Notes: generated by a model not told the origin, from the sequence alone. Positions 47,890 through 59,710 are shown, counted from the first letter of the stretch. The stretch is DNA of 64,000 nucleotides from Chrysomallon squamiferum (GCA_012295275.1 CM022671.1:9384858-9448857), one strand, 5' to 3'. Program-made: numbers and translations.

Positions 47890-49528
47890 AATTGCAGTTT
47901 TTGGAGTAAACGTGAGCAGTAAGAAAGTGACAACCAAGCAGGCATTACAAATGATAATGTCAGATTCTGAGGATGAGAATGAAGTGCTGGAATATGGAAA
48001 TAATAGTGACTTTGAAAGTGAAGAGAGTGATGATGATGTTGTCAATGATACAAATAATAATAACATGAATGCAAATGAAGGTGAAAATGATTCTGCTGAT
48101 AATCAAGACCCAGGTGGTGATGTTTTACAACCTGTTAGGGTGGGTGGCTGTGGTAGAGGAATATGGTCTATGCTACACAGTGTAAATGAATTAGACCCAG
48201 AGCTAGACAAATCTGATAAGATTTACAAAATCACAGCCCATGTTCAATCACTTGTTCAAAAAATCCAGGTTGCATTATACACTGAGAAGCAATCTGTCAC
48301 TTGACCTAGGGAATGATTCTGATTAAAACAACTTCCTATCTATAAAACAGTACACCAAAGATAAACCAATAAAGTGGGATATTGAAACCTTCCTAGTTTG
48401 TGACAGTGAGAATGGCTACATTTCAAATACAGAAGTATACAGAGGTTGCAGGAAGGATGGTGAAACCATTGAAAATCTTGGACTGGAAACCTTGTTGTTC
48501 TTGTTGGAACTGTTTCGTTACAAGCATTACTGTGTGTGTACAGACAGTCTCTACACTAGTGTATATTTGTGTGAGTTTTTGCTGGAAAAGAGAGGAATCT
48601 GCCTAGTGGGCACTGCACTTACCAATCACAAACTTTTTCCAAAAAAGCTGACCAAATCAAAATGTCAAATCAGAAGGGTGCAATTTGAACTATTGTTCAA
48701 TGGAACTGTAGCAGCAATTGTTTGGTGTGACAAAAAGCCTGTTTATTTTGTAACGTCTGCATTTATAGCCCACCCACCCCAGTACATGTACAAAGATATG
48801 ATAGTAAACAGCTAAGAAGGCTTCCTGTGGGATGTCTGAAAGCTGTCCAAAGTTACAACATATAAAAATGACCAACTTACCAAGCTGCATCAGAGCAGAC
48901 TTGACGATGGAATGTTGTTACATATGGCCATGTCCTCTTAGTATGAAGTGTTTTACTTGCGCTGTGAATAATGCCTACGAAATCATGTGGCCTTATCAGC
49001 TGCATAATCCCTAGGGGCAAAGAATATTTACATTCCATGTGTTTGTTGAAAAACTTGCGGGCAATTGTCACCGTCTGTTACCAGTGAAAGTGCCTCTGTA
49101 CACAGACAAATACCTCCAAGATTACAGACCTCCCGAGCTGGAAAGAGCCTACCCATGCAACATCAAACAGTAGGTGTGTAGTGTGTCTGGAAAAACACAA
49201 CAAAATCCTAGTGCTGCATACAAGGACTTTCCCAAAAAGTCAAAAACAGTTTACTTGTGTAACTACTGTAAGGCTTTTTATTGTGCATCGGGCTACCACG
49301 GCAAAACTGCTGGCATGACTGAAATACAAAAATTCAGTTTTTGAGGTAGAAGTGAAAAATGCAATAAACAACATGGAATAGATATTGTATTTGTTTATTT
49401 ATTGTAAATGACAACAAAGTAGCAGCACAAGAATGCAAATAACTCATAACTGACTTTTTGCAATTTTTCGCTGGGAAATCAGGGTGAAGAGCATGTAAGG
49501 GTGGGGGTCATAGGGTTCAAAGGGTTAA
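47890..49528 (+). mobile_element. piggyBac-family element, degenerate
   Basis: The + strand carries an acidic N-terminus (MIMSDSEDENEVLEYGNNSD), then, in shifting frames, pieces of the DDD transposase: IKWDIETFLVCDSENGYISN (first part of the RNase H-like core), CTDSLYTSVYLCEFLLEKRG (D-YTS motif), LVGTALTNHKLFPK, and a C-terminal zinc-binding tail YLCNYCKAFYCASGYHGK. About 200 residues between the acidic start and the core are missing. The right end reads, on the other strand, TTAACCCTTTGAACCCTATG, and TTAA at 49525-49528 fits the piggyBac target site. The left inverted repeat was not found. It cannot encode an active enzyme. Confidence 0.82.
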
Positions 49529-52500
49529 AACAATGAGAATCAAAGGATAAAAAGAAAAATAACTACGGTCGTATTTTCCTTGGTTTTTGTATATATAACA
49601 ACATGTTTATTATGAATGGGAAAGTAGGTAAAGACATTAGTGTTGTAGGTTACTTCACTGCCAATGTTAAATTCTTATCCCTAACAGAAAACCTTTCTAT
49701 TCTGCCATTTTCTTCTTTGCTATCTTCTTTATGTATCAAACTATGTATGCAAATAAATCTTGAGAATACTGCAATTGATATTTCATCAAGCTCTAAGGAA
49801 GTCCCAAGGAAATGGTTTCATGATTAAAAAGCAAGAATTTTGCAATAATGTTGAAAAGCAGAACATTTGTTAATTGAAATACCCCCAAAATTAAAAAATT
49901 ACAAGGAAACAGATTTGACTCTGAATTTGTAAATAATACAAAATCTGATATAAATGTTATATTTATAACTGCAACCAAAAAAACATTTAGAAAGAAACCA
50001 CCTATAATACAATAAAGAAACATCCTTAGAATAAGGCCTGGTTTAATGTAGTTTGTATGGCTACAAGACAGGAAGTCAGAAAATCCAGAATAAGATATAG
50101 ACAATATGGTCGAAGTATGCTGAAAGTTGACTTGAAGTATAAACAAACATTAAACAGAGCTGTTAGGGAATATAGAACATCTATTAAACAAAAACTGAAA
50201 ATACTAAAAAGTTCAAATCCCAAAGAGTACTAGTCAATTCTGAACAACAACAAGCAGAGACGGTCAAAATCTGATGTGTATAAACTGATTCTTTATTCGA
50301 CTTTTTCAAAACTCTTAATAGCAATATTAATGAAACTTTGCCTGATCATATTACTAGAACTACACACTCAAAGACAAGAAACTACTAATGATATTTTGAA
50401 CAAAACTTTTTCAGCCAGGGAAAGATCTAGAGCAGTGAATTGACTCCATTGTAATTGGATAAGATTTTATTATTAATGAATGTATTAAGCATACTGCTAA
50501 TGTTATGTTACCTTTATACGTACTGCTGTTTAATGTTATTCTTGACACAGCAATTACACCATCCGATTGGTATTTAAAAATAAAGGTAAATTATTTACAT
50601 CTCTACTTAATTCTAGATGAAATAAGTATGCAGATGAACAGACCCGATTTTAGAAAAACAAGCTGGATTTCGTAAAAAACTACAGACCTTATATGGTCTT
50701 TATACTCGTTAATTATTTTAATGAAAAAATGTAAAAAGAAATTATATTATGCTTTTATAGATTTTGAGAAAGTGTTGGGTAGACTCTAGAGAATTGGATT
50801 ACGGAATAAGTTAATTGGATCTGGCATAAATTAAAAATGTTTTAATGTCTTAGTAAATATACTCTCCCAAAAAAGAAATGCAAAATGGTTGATTTCTTTG
50901 ATAACTATTGCAAACTGAACAACTATGAATATAATGACATTTGGTGATTCAAACGTATAGCTTTTGTTACAGACACCAAAAAGCAGGTAACACAAAATAA
51001 AGGCTATGATCGTGTTTATTAGCCAAAACGTCCCCGAATGCAAACCACGTTACCAGTGCATGTACCAGTGAGGGTTATAAAAATTTAAGGTTTTCGAATA
51101 CTTCTGTTTGTTATTTTTGTTCTGACCAAACATCAAACAAATGTCACAACTAAGTGAAACGCAATGAAACACCATCGGCCGTTTACAAGTTGGGAAATCC
51201 TTCTCAGCTGTAGCCCGGGCGTTCCATGTATCCCCAAGTCTTGAGATTCTGATATCAGTTCCAGCAACACCAAACAACACGTGACCGTGACAAGATCAGG
51301 TAGACCACGTGTAACTGCTACATATATGGGTACTTCGTCTCTGGGAAAGAACCACCAAAGCAACCTCTACTGCTTCAGCAATATCAGGTCTGCAGAGAAC
51401 ATCGGCTAAGACAGTGTGCAATCGTTTACACGAGGCAGGTATTTGAGCCAGACGGCCAGTAAGAAGAGTGGTTTTGACTAACAACATCATCGGCTACGGC
51501 ATCAGTGGTGTCAAGTGGCCTCAGTTATGATGCAGAACTGTCTGGTTTAGTGACGAGGCTCAATTTCTGCTTCGTCGAGCTGATGGAAGATGTTGAGTTT
51601 ACAGACGTCCTGGTGAACATTTTGCTGCATACAGGAAGCAGACAGATTTGGCGGTGGTAGTGTGATGGTATGGGCAGCAATCTCATACATTGGCAGGACC
51701 AACCTGGTTCACATCCAAGGCAACTTAATGGCACAGAGATACCAAGATGAAATTTTGCAGCCACATGTCACTCCAATTATGAATAATGGTAACACTATAT
51801 TCCATCATGACAATGCAAGACCACATACAGCCAGACTCACAACAGCGTATCTACACAACAATAACATTCAGGTCCTGCCCTGGCTCTCTAAATCTCAGAT
51901 TTGAACCCTATAGAGCTCAGTTGGCATTATTACTACAGACAGAGTGGGCCACCATTCCACAAGGTGTAATTCATAATGTCATTACTGCCATGGGATGGAG
52001 ATGTCAGGCAGTTCTGGACTCCCATGGTGGGCACACAAGATATTCATATTATACTGTTATAAGCTTGAACTTTAACCTTTTCAATGTAATGCCATCAATA
52101 TTAATGAACTGCGAAAGTGTGTGTAAAATGTGAACATTCTGCTGCATTCTGTTGATGCATTAGGTAGATATTCCCAATGACAATAACATCTACTTTTGCG
52201 TTTCGTTTTTGTTAGAGTATATGTATGAAGATACTAAGGCTAAAATTATAGCGAATGGTTTGTTTGATTGTGAAATCGGTGTGAGGCAAAGAGATAATCT
52301 CTCACCATTTTTATTTTCTGTTTTTCTAAATGGCTTAGAGGAATTTCTTATAGATAGCAAAGCGTAGGGCAATTACAACAATGTTTAGTGAAGAATTTAA
52401 TGTTTAATTAAAGCTTTTTATTCTACTGTATGCTGATGATACAATACTGTTAGCAGAATCACTGGATGTTCTACAACATAATCTTAATGTTTTTGTCAAT

Positions 52501-53130
52501 TACTGCCAACAATGGAGACTTAAAGTTAATATAAATAGAACTAAAATAATGATTTTCAGTAAAAGGAGAAAAACTTGTGGTTACATATTTATATTTGATG
52601 GAGATTACTGATATAACTCTAAATACACTTCACATGAAATGGTCTATTCACTTACAGTGTAAAATAACTATATAATAAAGCAATGAAAGCTATGTATAGC
52701 CTAATAGCTGAAGGTCATCAGAATAATCTCTCTAATGACTGTATACTTGATTTATTTGACAAATTAATACAGCCAATTTTATTGTATGGTTGTGAAATAT
52801 GGGGTTTTACAAATATACAACTAATAGAAAGACATTTTAAAATCAAATAAACTTTGAAAACTAGTTTACTTTGCTATCTCAAAAGAATGCGAAAGTCTTA
52901 TGTAAATTTAGAACCATGATTAACTTCCCTACTGAAACGGGTCTACTATTCTAAGAGAAAACAGAAAATGTCAAATCTGTAATCTTAACACAATTGGAGA
53001 TGAATGTAATGATCCTATGTTATTAAATGCTAGAAAAGATTAATTAAATGTATCACACATACTAATTTTTGGGAGTTAAAAACAAAACTGTTTTGATTAC
53101 CCCTAGTACAAATATAAGCTAAAAAGAAAT
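49529..53130 (+). mobile_element. Non-LTR retrotransposon (LINE), split by a Tc1 element
   Basis: Landmarks on + in shifting frames: end of the endonuclease domain (NYGRIFLGF...MNGKVGKD...VVGYF...FSSLLSS, compare NGR-GKD...VVDY...FSPLFSD) at 49560-49740; linker YRQYGRSMLKVDLKYKQTLN and PKEY about 50090-50235; RT fingers FIDFEKVLGRL at 50758-50790; then, after the Tc1 insertion, YEDTKAKIIANGLFDCEIGV, NLSPFLFSVFLNGLEEFLID and LLYADDTILLAESLDVLQHN (catalytic YADD) at 52225-52500; and a thumb/C-terminal part ILLYGCEIWGFTNIQLIERH near 52780. Many stops and frameshifts. The left part of the endonuclease is missing, where the piggyBac end adjoins. Confidence 0.88.
50859..52222 (+). mobile_element. 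Tc1/mariner (Tc1-like) element inserted in the LINE
   Basis: Inverted ends: TATACTCTCCCAAAAAAGAA ATGC at the left; the right end on the other strand reads TATACTCTAACAAAAACGAA ACGC. Both carry the TA target. Transposase pieces on +: SFSAVARAFHVSPS (HTH), WFSDEAQFLLRRADGR (first catalytic Asp in SDE), MMVWAAISYIGRTNLVHIQG, FHHDNARPHTARLTTAYLHN (second Asp, DNARPH) and VLPWLSKS where the family has LPWPAKSPDLNPIEH with the third acidic residue. In-frame stops and shifts occur throughout. The LINE RT reads through if the element is ignored, so the insertion is younger than the LINE. Confidence 0.92.
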
Positions 53131-53242
53131 AAAACAATGGAAGTAAACTAAGTCACCTGCTGCTCAACTTCCAGGCTTTTGTCTTTGCTAATATAAAGCT
53201 TATTTTACTTAATAAGAAATAAAAATAAGATTAAAAACTTAC

Positions 53243-53333
53243 AACTTGGAATTGTGCAGTATGCAGTGTCTGTACAGCTGATTCATCCTTCTCCATAATG
53301 TAAATTCCCTTTCTAGACAGCAACTGAATAATA
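53243..53333 (-). pseudogene. Candidate exon joining the MCC-like gene
   Basis: 91 nt between AATGCAG and GTT|GTAAGT. IIQLLSRKGIYIMEKDESAV, QTLHTAQFQV. Its phase fits both the 54.8-kb exon (phase 2) and the 45.9-kb exon (phase 0). The peptide is not like MCC, and a second frame is also open, so the reading is not certain. Confidence 0.45.
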
Positions 53334-53472
53334 CTGCATTGACCTACATAAAATATTTAACATCAACAGTAAACAATGTTTTTAGAAATTCCAACATGAA
53401 CATAATACTTTTTTTTTATCAATCTACATTTGTCTGATTAATGCATATGTTATTTTGATTATTATCATTCAT

Positions 53473-53477
<5 letters not shown>

Positions 53478-53566
<89 letters not shown>

Positions 53567-53567
53567 A
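53478..53567. repeat. (CT)n followed by (CA)n
   Basis: Compound microsatellite, CT to about 53541 then CA. Confidence 0.96.
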
Positions 53568-53636
53568 TTTATATATATAAACTAATATATAGTTGAGAGG
53601 TTTCTGACAAAATTCTAACACAGGCCTGACACATCA

Positions 53637-53950
53637 CTTGACACCAGGCTGTTGATTCACATTATCCATAGTCTCTTGTGTCCCATCTGTAGAAAATGGC
53701 CTAGATTTGTGTGATGCTGAAGTAGGGGATAGGGACCTGGGTCCCACTCTGTTGTCTGAATCAGGAACAGGACTAGCTCGGTCCTTCGAATCATCAGTGT
53801 GGTGAAACATCTCTTGAATGCTGCCTTCCCAAGTCTCTGTCTGATCTTGTTCTGTTGCAGCTACAACCTCTGATGGTGTCGTTTCTGTTGTTTTTCTAAT
53901 GTTGACATGCATGGTAGTGTTAATGATACCTTTTACCAATACTAGAAAGA
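53637..53950 (-). other. Ser/Thr/Asp-rich open segment in the MCC-like intron
   Basis: After TTTCTAG: LVKGIINTTMHVNIRKTTET, TPSEVVAATEQDQTETWEGS, and on to NVNQQPGVK and TGA. It is open for 102 codons with a disordered-protein composition. Its phase does not fit the upstream MCC-like exon. It could be an alternative exon or chance. Confidence 0.3.
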
Positions 53951-54750
53951 GAATTTACTTTATGGAGATATGCTGGTAATCAGTCAAGATATAACTAAAA
54001 TATAAAGAAATATAAAATTATAATATATTTTATGTTACAAAAATACTAATGATATCAAAGTAAAATTAAAAAGCTATATAACTATTATGTAAATTTGGTT
54101 TAAAAAAGTAAAATGATATTAGTGATTTATGAAATAAAGTGAAATAATAAGATGTAAAATTAAATTATTTATTTAACCAAAAATACTAATGATAATAAAG
54201 ACATTATAGAACAAAAAATAAAGTGAAATAAAGATATGTAATATTAGATACCTCAATCATGTTACAGAAATACTAACGCTATCAGCAAAAGCAGAAAATA
54301 AAATTAGATATGTAATTTATATTAAAAATATATAAATGTTAATAAGAACAATATCAGTAAAAGTGATTTTAATACTAAACAAAAAATCTTGCAAAAAAAA
54401 TGCAGTAAAAAGGAAAAAATAAAATCAGTGACACTATGGCAGTTTAGATTTATAATATTCATATAATAAGCTTAGTATTAAAATGTTTCTAAATATAATT
54501 TGAATGTTTGAAAATGTTTGTATGTGTGTTTGCTTGGGTAAGTATATATGTAATGCAAACATTTGTACACCAATAAAAAGGAAATCAATGACATTATGGC
54601 AGTTTAGGTTATAATAATAAGTTTAGTATTAAAATATCTCTAAATATAATTTGAACTTATGTTTGAAATTTGTGTATGTGTTTGCATGAGCAAGTGTGTA
54701 CGTATGCATATATGTAGATATGTGTGATGTGCATACATACACCTGTATGT
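53950..54750. other. Intronic AT-rich sequence with a local direct repeat
   Basis: ATCAGTGACACTATGGCAGT with TTAGATT...TTTAGTATTAAAAT (54425-54500) recurs at 54590-54660. Nothing else is recognisable. Confidence 0.55.
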
Positions 54751-54755
54751 TTTAC

Positions 54756-54971
54756 CTGTTAGCTTGTTTCAGGTCACTGACAAACTCTGCTGACTGCTGA
54801 TGTTTGATTTCTGAGTTTTTAGAGATTTTCTCTAGAGCAGCCACTAACTCTTGTACCTGAGTCATTTTTTTCTCTTCTGAGTGACTCACACAGGTCCTGA
54901 GCTATCTCCATCACATCATTCAATCTCAACTCACATATAGCTGGCACTGTCAGTTCATCATCTTCATCATC
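54756..54971 (-). pseudogene. MCC: MCC-like exon SEIKHQQSAEF, one base short
   Basis: DDEDDELTVPAICELRLNDV, MEIAQDLCESLRREK in one frame, then, after an A7 run at about 54867-54873, MTQVQELVAALEKISKNSEI and KHQQSAEFVSDLKQAN in another. Human MCC reads AIRREKKLKARVQELVSALE here, with no break. Donor AACAG|GTAAAAC, phase 2. Confidence 0.85.
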
Positions 54972-55732
54972 CTGATGATAAATGATTATTCATTGAAATT
55001 TTTTAGTAATTATGAAAGCTATCAGATTATCATCCTTGTTATTATGATATACAATTAAAATTTGATTATAATAATTAAATTAAAATTGTATAAACCATAA
55101 ACAGTTATCTTCTTCATCATGATGATAAATGATTGAAACTCTGTTACCTAACAAAATTAAAATTATTAAATGATGAATCAAGATTTAAAACATTTAAAAT
55201 TTGAATAATTACAAAGGTTTTGATTTCATTATTATTTTAAAAGAACAAGTTCAGTAGTTATGGCATACAAAATCAATATTATGACATAACGTATCATTAT
55301 TTTATTATTACATTTCTGTTACACTCAGTATTCTTAGAAAACATACTGTTTAAAATTATAATAAAGAACTGTGAATACAGCATCAGTAGTTATGACACAC
55401 AGAATCAATGACATTATATAGTAAGTTATTCTTTAGTTTTCTGTGTTTATATTAACAAGTCAGTACATTTAGAATACTCACTTAATAAAATAAATAGACA
55501 GTCTATCAAGTAAGTTATTATTATTTGCATGTGTTTATATGACAAATCAGTGTTTTAGAATACACACATAATAAAATCAGTTGACAGTATATGAAGTTGG
55601 TTATTATTATTTAATTTTTTCTCTGTTTAAATCAACATTTAAAACATACAAAGCATAACAAATAATAAAATCAATAATGTGAAATATATCTACTGTGTAT
55701 GTTTCCACTGTTTATATACCTGCTAGTCTAGC

Positions 55733-55891
55733 TAGAAGAGATAAAGTGATAGATAAAACAGAGATAATCACATATTTGTGTTTATCCAGTCTGGTTATAT
55801 AATTATAAATATATATATATATATATAAACTATCTAACTTAGAAGAGATAAAGTGATAGATAACACAGAGATAATCACATGTTTGTGTTTG
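55733..55891. repeat. Direct duplication of about 54 bp
   Basis: TAGAAGAGATAAAGTGATAG followed by ATAAMACAGAGATAATCACA and TRTTTGTGTTT occurs at about 55733-55786 and 55841-55891. The second copy overlaps the 3' end of the 56.0-kb MCC-like exon. Confidence 0.85.
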
Positions 55892-56037
55892 CCATCTCTG
55901 CCCAGTCTCTGCTGGTGCTCTGAGATCTCACACTTGAGAAGCTCTATCTGTACTCTGTAGGCCTGCTCCTGTGACTCCTTACCACTCAGTCTCCTTCTCC
56001 ATAAAGTAGTTCTGACTTTCAGCTCCACCTTCTCCTC
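55879..56037 (-). pseudogene. MCC: MCC-like exon ESQEQAY, frame-shifted
   Basis: Acceptor TTTTTCAG. The first third aligns with MCC (AELKAQLYLLEKEK) in one frame as AESQNYFMEKETE. The rest, SGKESQEQAYRVQIELLKCE and ISEHQQRLG, aligns in another frame, so a small deletion lies near 55988. Confidence 0.75.
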
Positions 56038-56329
56038 CTGAAAAATAATTCATATGTAAATGACAAAGTCCAAAGTGTGTATATTCAGTCTGCCTAGAAT
56101 TCAGAAAATGATTTAATATAAATGGAATAAGACACAAAGACCAAACTGCCATTAATAAAAAACAAAATAAAAAATTAAAGAAAAAGTACAAGTAAATGCA
56201 AGTTAATATAGTAAAAAACTGAAACACAATTTTCATGACAAAATTAATAAAATTAAGAATGCCTGTTTGATTAGTCTGTCTGATTTTTTTTCCTTCCCAA
56301 AGAAGGTCAGATGCTTGGTTAGGGCTACA

Positions 56330-56484
56330 TTTCATAAGACTGCCCTTCATAGCCATCAGCTCCAACATTAACACAGCATTTTCCAAATCCAGTCTTTGAG
56401 CTTCTGGAGTTTTCTTGGGTTCAAGCCATACAATATAAGCGAAGGAAAAAGCAATCTCAATAATTAAGTTTTGTGTATCAATTC
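56330..56484 (-). pseudogene. MCC: MCC-like exon DLENAVLM
   Basis: TQNLIIEIAFSFAYIVWLEP, KKTPEAQRLDLENAVLMLEL, MAMKGSLMK. The central part matches MCC almost residue for residue. Exon ends are approximate: GTAG at 56488-56485 gives the start, and ATGAAAT|GTAGCC is a possible donor. Confidence 0.8.
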
Positions 56485-56537
56485 TACCTACAAATAAAAA
56501 TATAAATATAATTATTTTAATATTTATGCAGAGTTAC

Positions 56538-56671
56538 CTTTCTTTTCAACTTCTCCCTGTCATCATTAATATATTCAATATGGCTACATAGCTGTGTAAG
56601 TTATATTTCCTGTCTGCCTATCTGTTCTTGTTCACATTCACCGTTGACATTTTCTCTGTCTTTTCTTACGT
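56538..56671 (-). pseudogene. MCC: MCC-like exon with in-frame stop
   Basis: VRKDRENVNGECEQEQIGRQ, EI, TAA, LTQLCSHIEYINDDREKLKR, donor AAG|GTAACT. It probably corresponds to the human segment KEDEQRLKDYIQQLKNDR, which comes just before the next exon. Similarity is weak apart from the I-Y-I-NDDRE part. Confidence 0.55.
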
Positions 56672-57605
56672 CTAAAATTACTAAAAAAAATACACGAAGC
56701 GAATTTTAATTTTATTTGTAAATTTAATTCAATTTTTCTCTTCTGATCAAATTAACTGATTGAAAAAATATCTCATTTTAATTATATATTTATTTGGAAC
56801 TTTTCTTTTTAATTCATTCAATTATTCTAACAGTAAGAAAATGAGAAAAATATATAATTTTAATTATATATTTATTTGTTACATTTTTTTAAGTGCCTTC
56901 TAGCAGTAAGTAAACGAGAAAAAACAAATTATTATAATTTAATATTTAAAAAATCCAACAAATTATAATATGTTGCTATATATATAATAAATTAAAATTA
57001 AAATTAATAAAGTTTTAAAACAATTGGACATCTGTCTAAAACAGCCAAAACTGTACAGTCAAAAAATAAATATAAAAGTAAATGATACCAGGTCTCGCAA
57101 ACTGGGAGCCATTTGCATTATTCTCGTTTATACTTCCTCCATCATCGCTTTTGTCCGATCATCTTCTTCTCTACACAGAAATGAAAAGAAAAGAAAAACA
57201 AAAAAAAAACGTTCAAATGTGTTTACACTTTCTGGAATTTGGTATTTTCAACAAATTCCTAGAAATTATTTCTTAGTCTTTCATTAAACACAGTAAAGAA
57301 CAGCAAGCTAATGGTGTTGTTTTACATCTGAATAATGACTGACTTGACTCATACAATGAAAGAAAACAAATGGTTAAATGTCTTCGCATATTTCTGGAAC
57401 TTCGGGTTTTCAGGAATTTTTTCTTGTCCATTAAAAACAGTGAAAAACCAGCAAACAAATGGTATTATTTTACAATACATAATGACAAGCCAAAACTATG
57501 TTTCATTATGTGTCCAGATATATTATATTATTGTTTTTATCATTCATTAAAAGCAGGGAAGAAAAGCAAACTCACACTAAATATTATTTAATAAAGACCA
57601 CTGAC

Positions 57606-57690
57606 CTGATGACATTAATCTGGTGTCTGTTTTCTTCATCAGCTCTGCAATGACGCTGTGAAGTTTAGTGGCGCGTTCCTCGTAGAATCA
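57606..57690 (-). pseudogene. MCC: MCC-like exon 2
   Basis: TGA then FYEERATKLHSVIAELMKKT, DTRLMSS; donor TCAG|GTCAGT. In the MCC-matching frame the first codon after the acceptor is TGA. Confidence 0.78.
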
Positions 57691-58173
57691 CTAAAATATT
57701 TGAAGTTTTGAATGGTTTTTGGATATAACAGCCTTATAAATTAAAAACATACAGACTAAATTCTCTTAGTATTCAAAATAACAACAGACATTTTTTTTTA
57801 TGAATTTGAATTAGTATATATTGTATTTATTGAACCTATGTTCTCTTTGTTTCAGTGTCTGCTTGAGAAAACATCATAAATAAATAATCAAATAAATACA
57901 TAAATAACCAAATAAGGCAGAAAGTAAATATATAATAATTAAAACTTTTTAAATTTAAATTTGGTCATCAGATTAACGTAAATATTTTCTAAATCTTTTC
58001 CATGAAGATAGCCAGAGTAGCTTTAAATCATCACCAAGAGTTATTGCCAAACACGTTATTTTCTAGTCAGGCTATATTCTTAGAATAAAACATTAAAATG
58101 CAGGTGGAGATTTAATTTCAGGCTAATGTGAGGATAAAAAAAAAAAAAATAAAAAAAAAAAATCATTTCTTAC

Positions 58174-58287
58174 CTGACATTTAGTTAGTTATTTTTCTAA
58201 ATGATCACTTTCGGCTGTTACTTGTGCCAACCTGTTGTTCAGCTCGATTATCTCCCATTTCAGAGAGGTCAAGGCCGCCTGGTCTAG
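58174..58287 (-). pseudogene. MCC: MCC-like exon 1 of those seen
   Basis: 114 nt between CCCAG and CAG|GTAAGA. LDQAALTSLKWEIIELNNRL, AQVTAESDHLEK, then TAA where human MCC has a lysine codon, then LTKCQ. Confidence 0.8.
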
Positions 58288-58421
58288 CTGGGAAAGAAAA
58301 GAAATAATTTTAAATTATTACATTTTGCAACTAAATTAAAACATGTTATTTTTGAATTTTTGTGATTTAGTCTGTTTTATCATTCCTAAAGCTAATTAAT
58401 GAAAAAAATATCGATAATGAA

Positions 58422-58423
<2 letters not shown>

Positions 58424-58486
<63 letters not shown>
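58424..58486. repeat. (AAT)n microsatellite
   Basis: Pure AAT run. Confidence 0.96.
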
Positions 58487-58488
<2 letters not shown>

Positions 58489-59007
58489 CACAAATAGTGA
58501 TAATAAACTAAATATTTAAAAATAAAATACATACGTACATGTATAAGTTGTTGTTACTGCTCGTTACGTTAAAACGCATGTGTGTGTGTGTTTGTGTGTG
58601 AAAGTGATTTATATTGTAAGCTATTTTATAAAACTCAGCTATAAATACTACTTGTATTATTTGTATTAGTTATTACTCAATAAAATTACTCAAAAAAATT
58701 AAAGTTGAGTCTTGTGACAAGATTCTATATAGTAGTGTTTAATAAGTTATTTTCGATTATCTCCCTTCAGCTACTATTTTTATTTATTTATTTATATATT
58801 TTTTTTTCTGTTTGGAGGGTTGACGGTGTACGTCATTGCACACCACAGAAAATCGCTGATAACGAAACGTCATATATAGCTGTATAATGAGTAATAAATG
58901 TAAATGTATAGGTGTGTTCAAGGAATATCAATTTATATACAGTAAACAACATAACGTATCTATTAATGTGTGATAAATAACTAAAATATAAGCAATAAAA
59001 ATAAATA

Positions 59008-59085
59008 CAGTGGACTGTCAAAACCGGATTCACTGAGACCAGCGTGGTATGCCGTTTTAGACAGTGCCGATTTACAAACATTAAA
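59008..59085. mobile_element. pogo/Tigger-like 5' terminal fragment
   Basis: TA then CAGTGGACTGTCAAAACCGG and ATTCACTGAGACCAGCGTGG... GCCGTTTTAGACAGTGCCG. The start and the internal CCGGATT repeat resemble pogo-group ends. No partner terminus was found nearby. Confidence 0.5.
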
Positions 59086-59319
59086 ATAACATAAAACTGA
59101 AATATTTGTTTTATTATTACAAATGCTAGTGGTCTATCAGTTGTCTCTGTCGACTGCGTTTTCTTCATATTCCTCTCTAAACTCCTCTGTCATGGCTTCC
59201 AAGTCTTACATTAATTACAAAAGCTGCTTTCGATAACAGCAGCAAAAGATTTAATTTGTTTGCCACTTTAAGATAATCAGTGTACGAAAGTTTGTTTGTA
59301 TCGTCAGTCCATTCAGATT

Positions 59320-59320
<1 letters not shown>

Positions 59321-59401
<81 letters not shown>
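59321..59401. repeat. (AAT)n microsatellite
   Basis: 27 pure AAT units. Confidence 0.97.
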
Positions 59402-59403
<2 letters not shown>

Positions 59404-59707
59404 TCATATATTCATGACGTAACCAATACAGTTTGTATACCTACAACAAACCGGCCATCTGAAATGTTCGAGGATAATTTATGCAATGCACAGCGAGAAC
59501 TGACATTTATGATAATTCTGTAAAATAAAAATGAATTAGGAAAATACCGAATCGCATGTTACCTCAGTGTGGTGAATTTTATACATTTTTTTTTTGTTAT
59601 ACATTTTAATTCAGTAAAACAAGCAAAAATGAAAGACAGTCTATTTTAACTCAGTGAATTAATAAGTAATAAGCTGTTTTCTGTGTGTATGTGTGTATTA
59701 GACAGAC

Positions 59708-59710
<3 letters not shown>

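Larger units (their letters stand above)
45873..58287 (-). pseudogene. MCC: MCC-like gene, probably an unprocessed pseudogene
   Basis: Human MCC is a coiled-coil protein with a C-terminal PDZ-binding end, linked to Wnt signalling and cell migration. On the minus strand, exons from 58287 down match it in order: an N-terminal coil (ALTSLKWEIIELNNRLAQVT against ALASLKGDIVELNKRL), YEERATKLHSVIAEL (YEERITELHSVIAEL), EAQRLDLENAVLMLELMAMK (LDLENAVLMQELMAMK), ESQEQAYRVQIELLKCEI (EAQEQAYLVHIEHLKSEV) and SEIKHQQSAEFVSDLKQAN (SEIRHQQSAEFVNDLKRAN). Introns are kept, so it is not a retrocopy. Lesions: TAA in the first exon, TGA at the start of the second, TAA in the 56.6-kb exon, a frame change in the 56.0-kb exon, and one missing base in an A7 run in the 54.8-kb exon. 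The long middle part of MCC is absent. Two more exons (53.3 and 45.9 kb) fit in phase but have no MCC similarity. Recurrent sequence errors are a less likely alternative. Confidence 0.78.

Noticed and set aside
47912-48304. Acidic 130-codon frame as a host gene
   Set aside because: Its Asp/Glu/Asn-rich composition and its position just before piggyBac core motifs make it the N-terminal region of the transposase remnant.
59177-59523. Leucine- or isoleucine-only frames
   Set aside because: Translation of an (AAT)n microsatellite.
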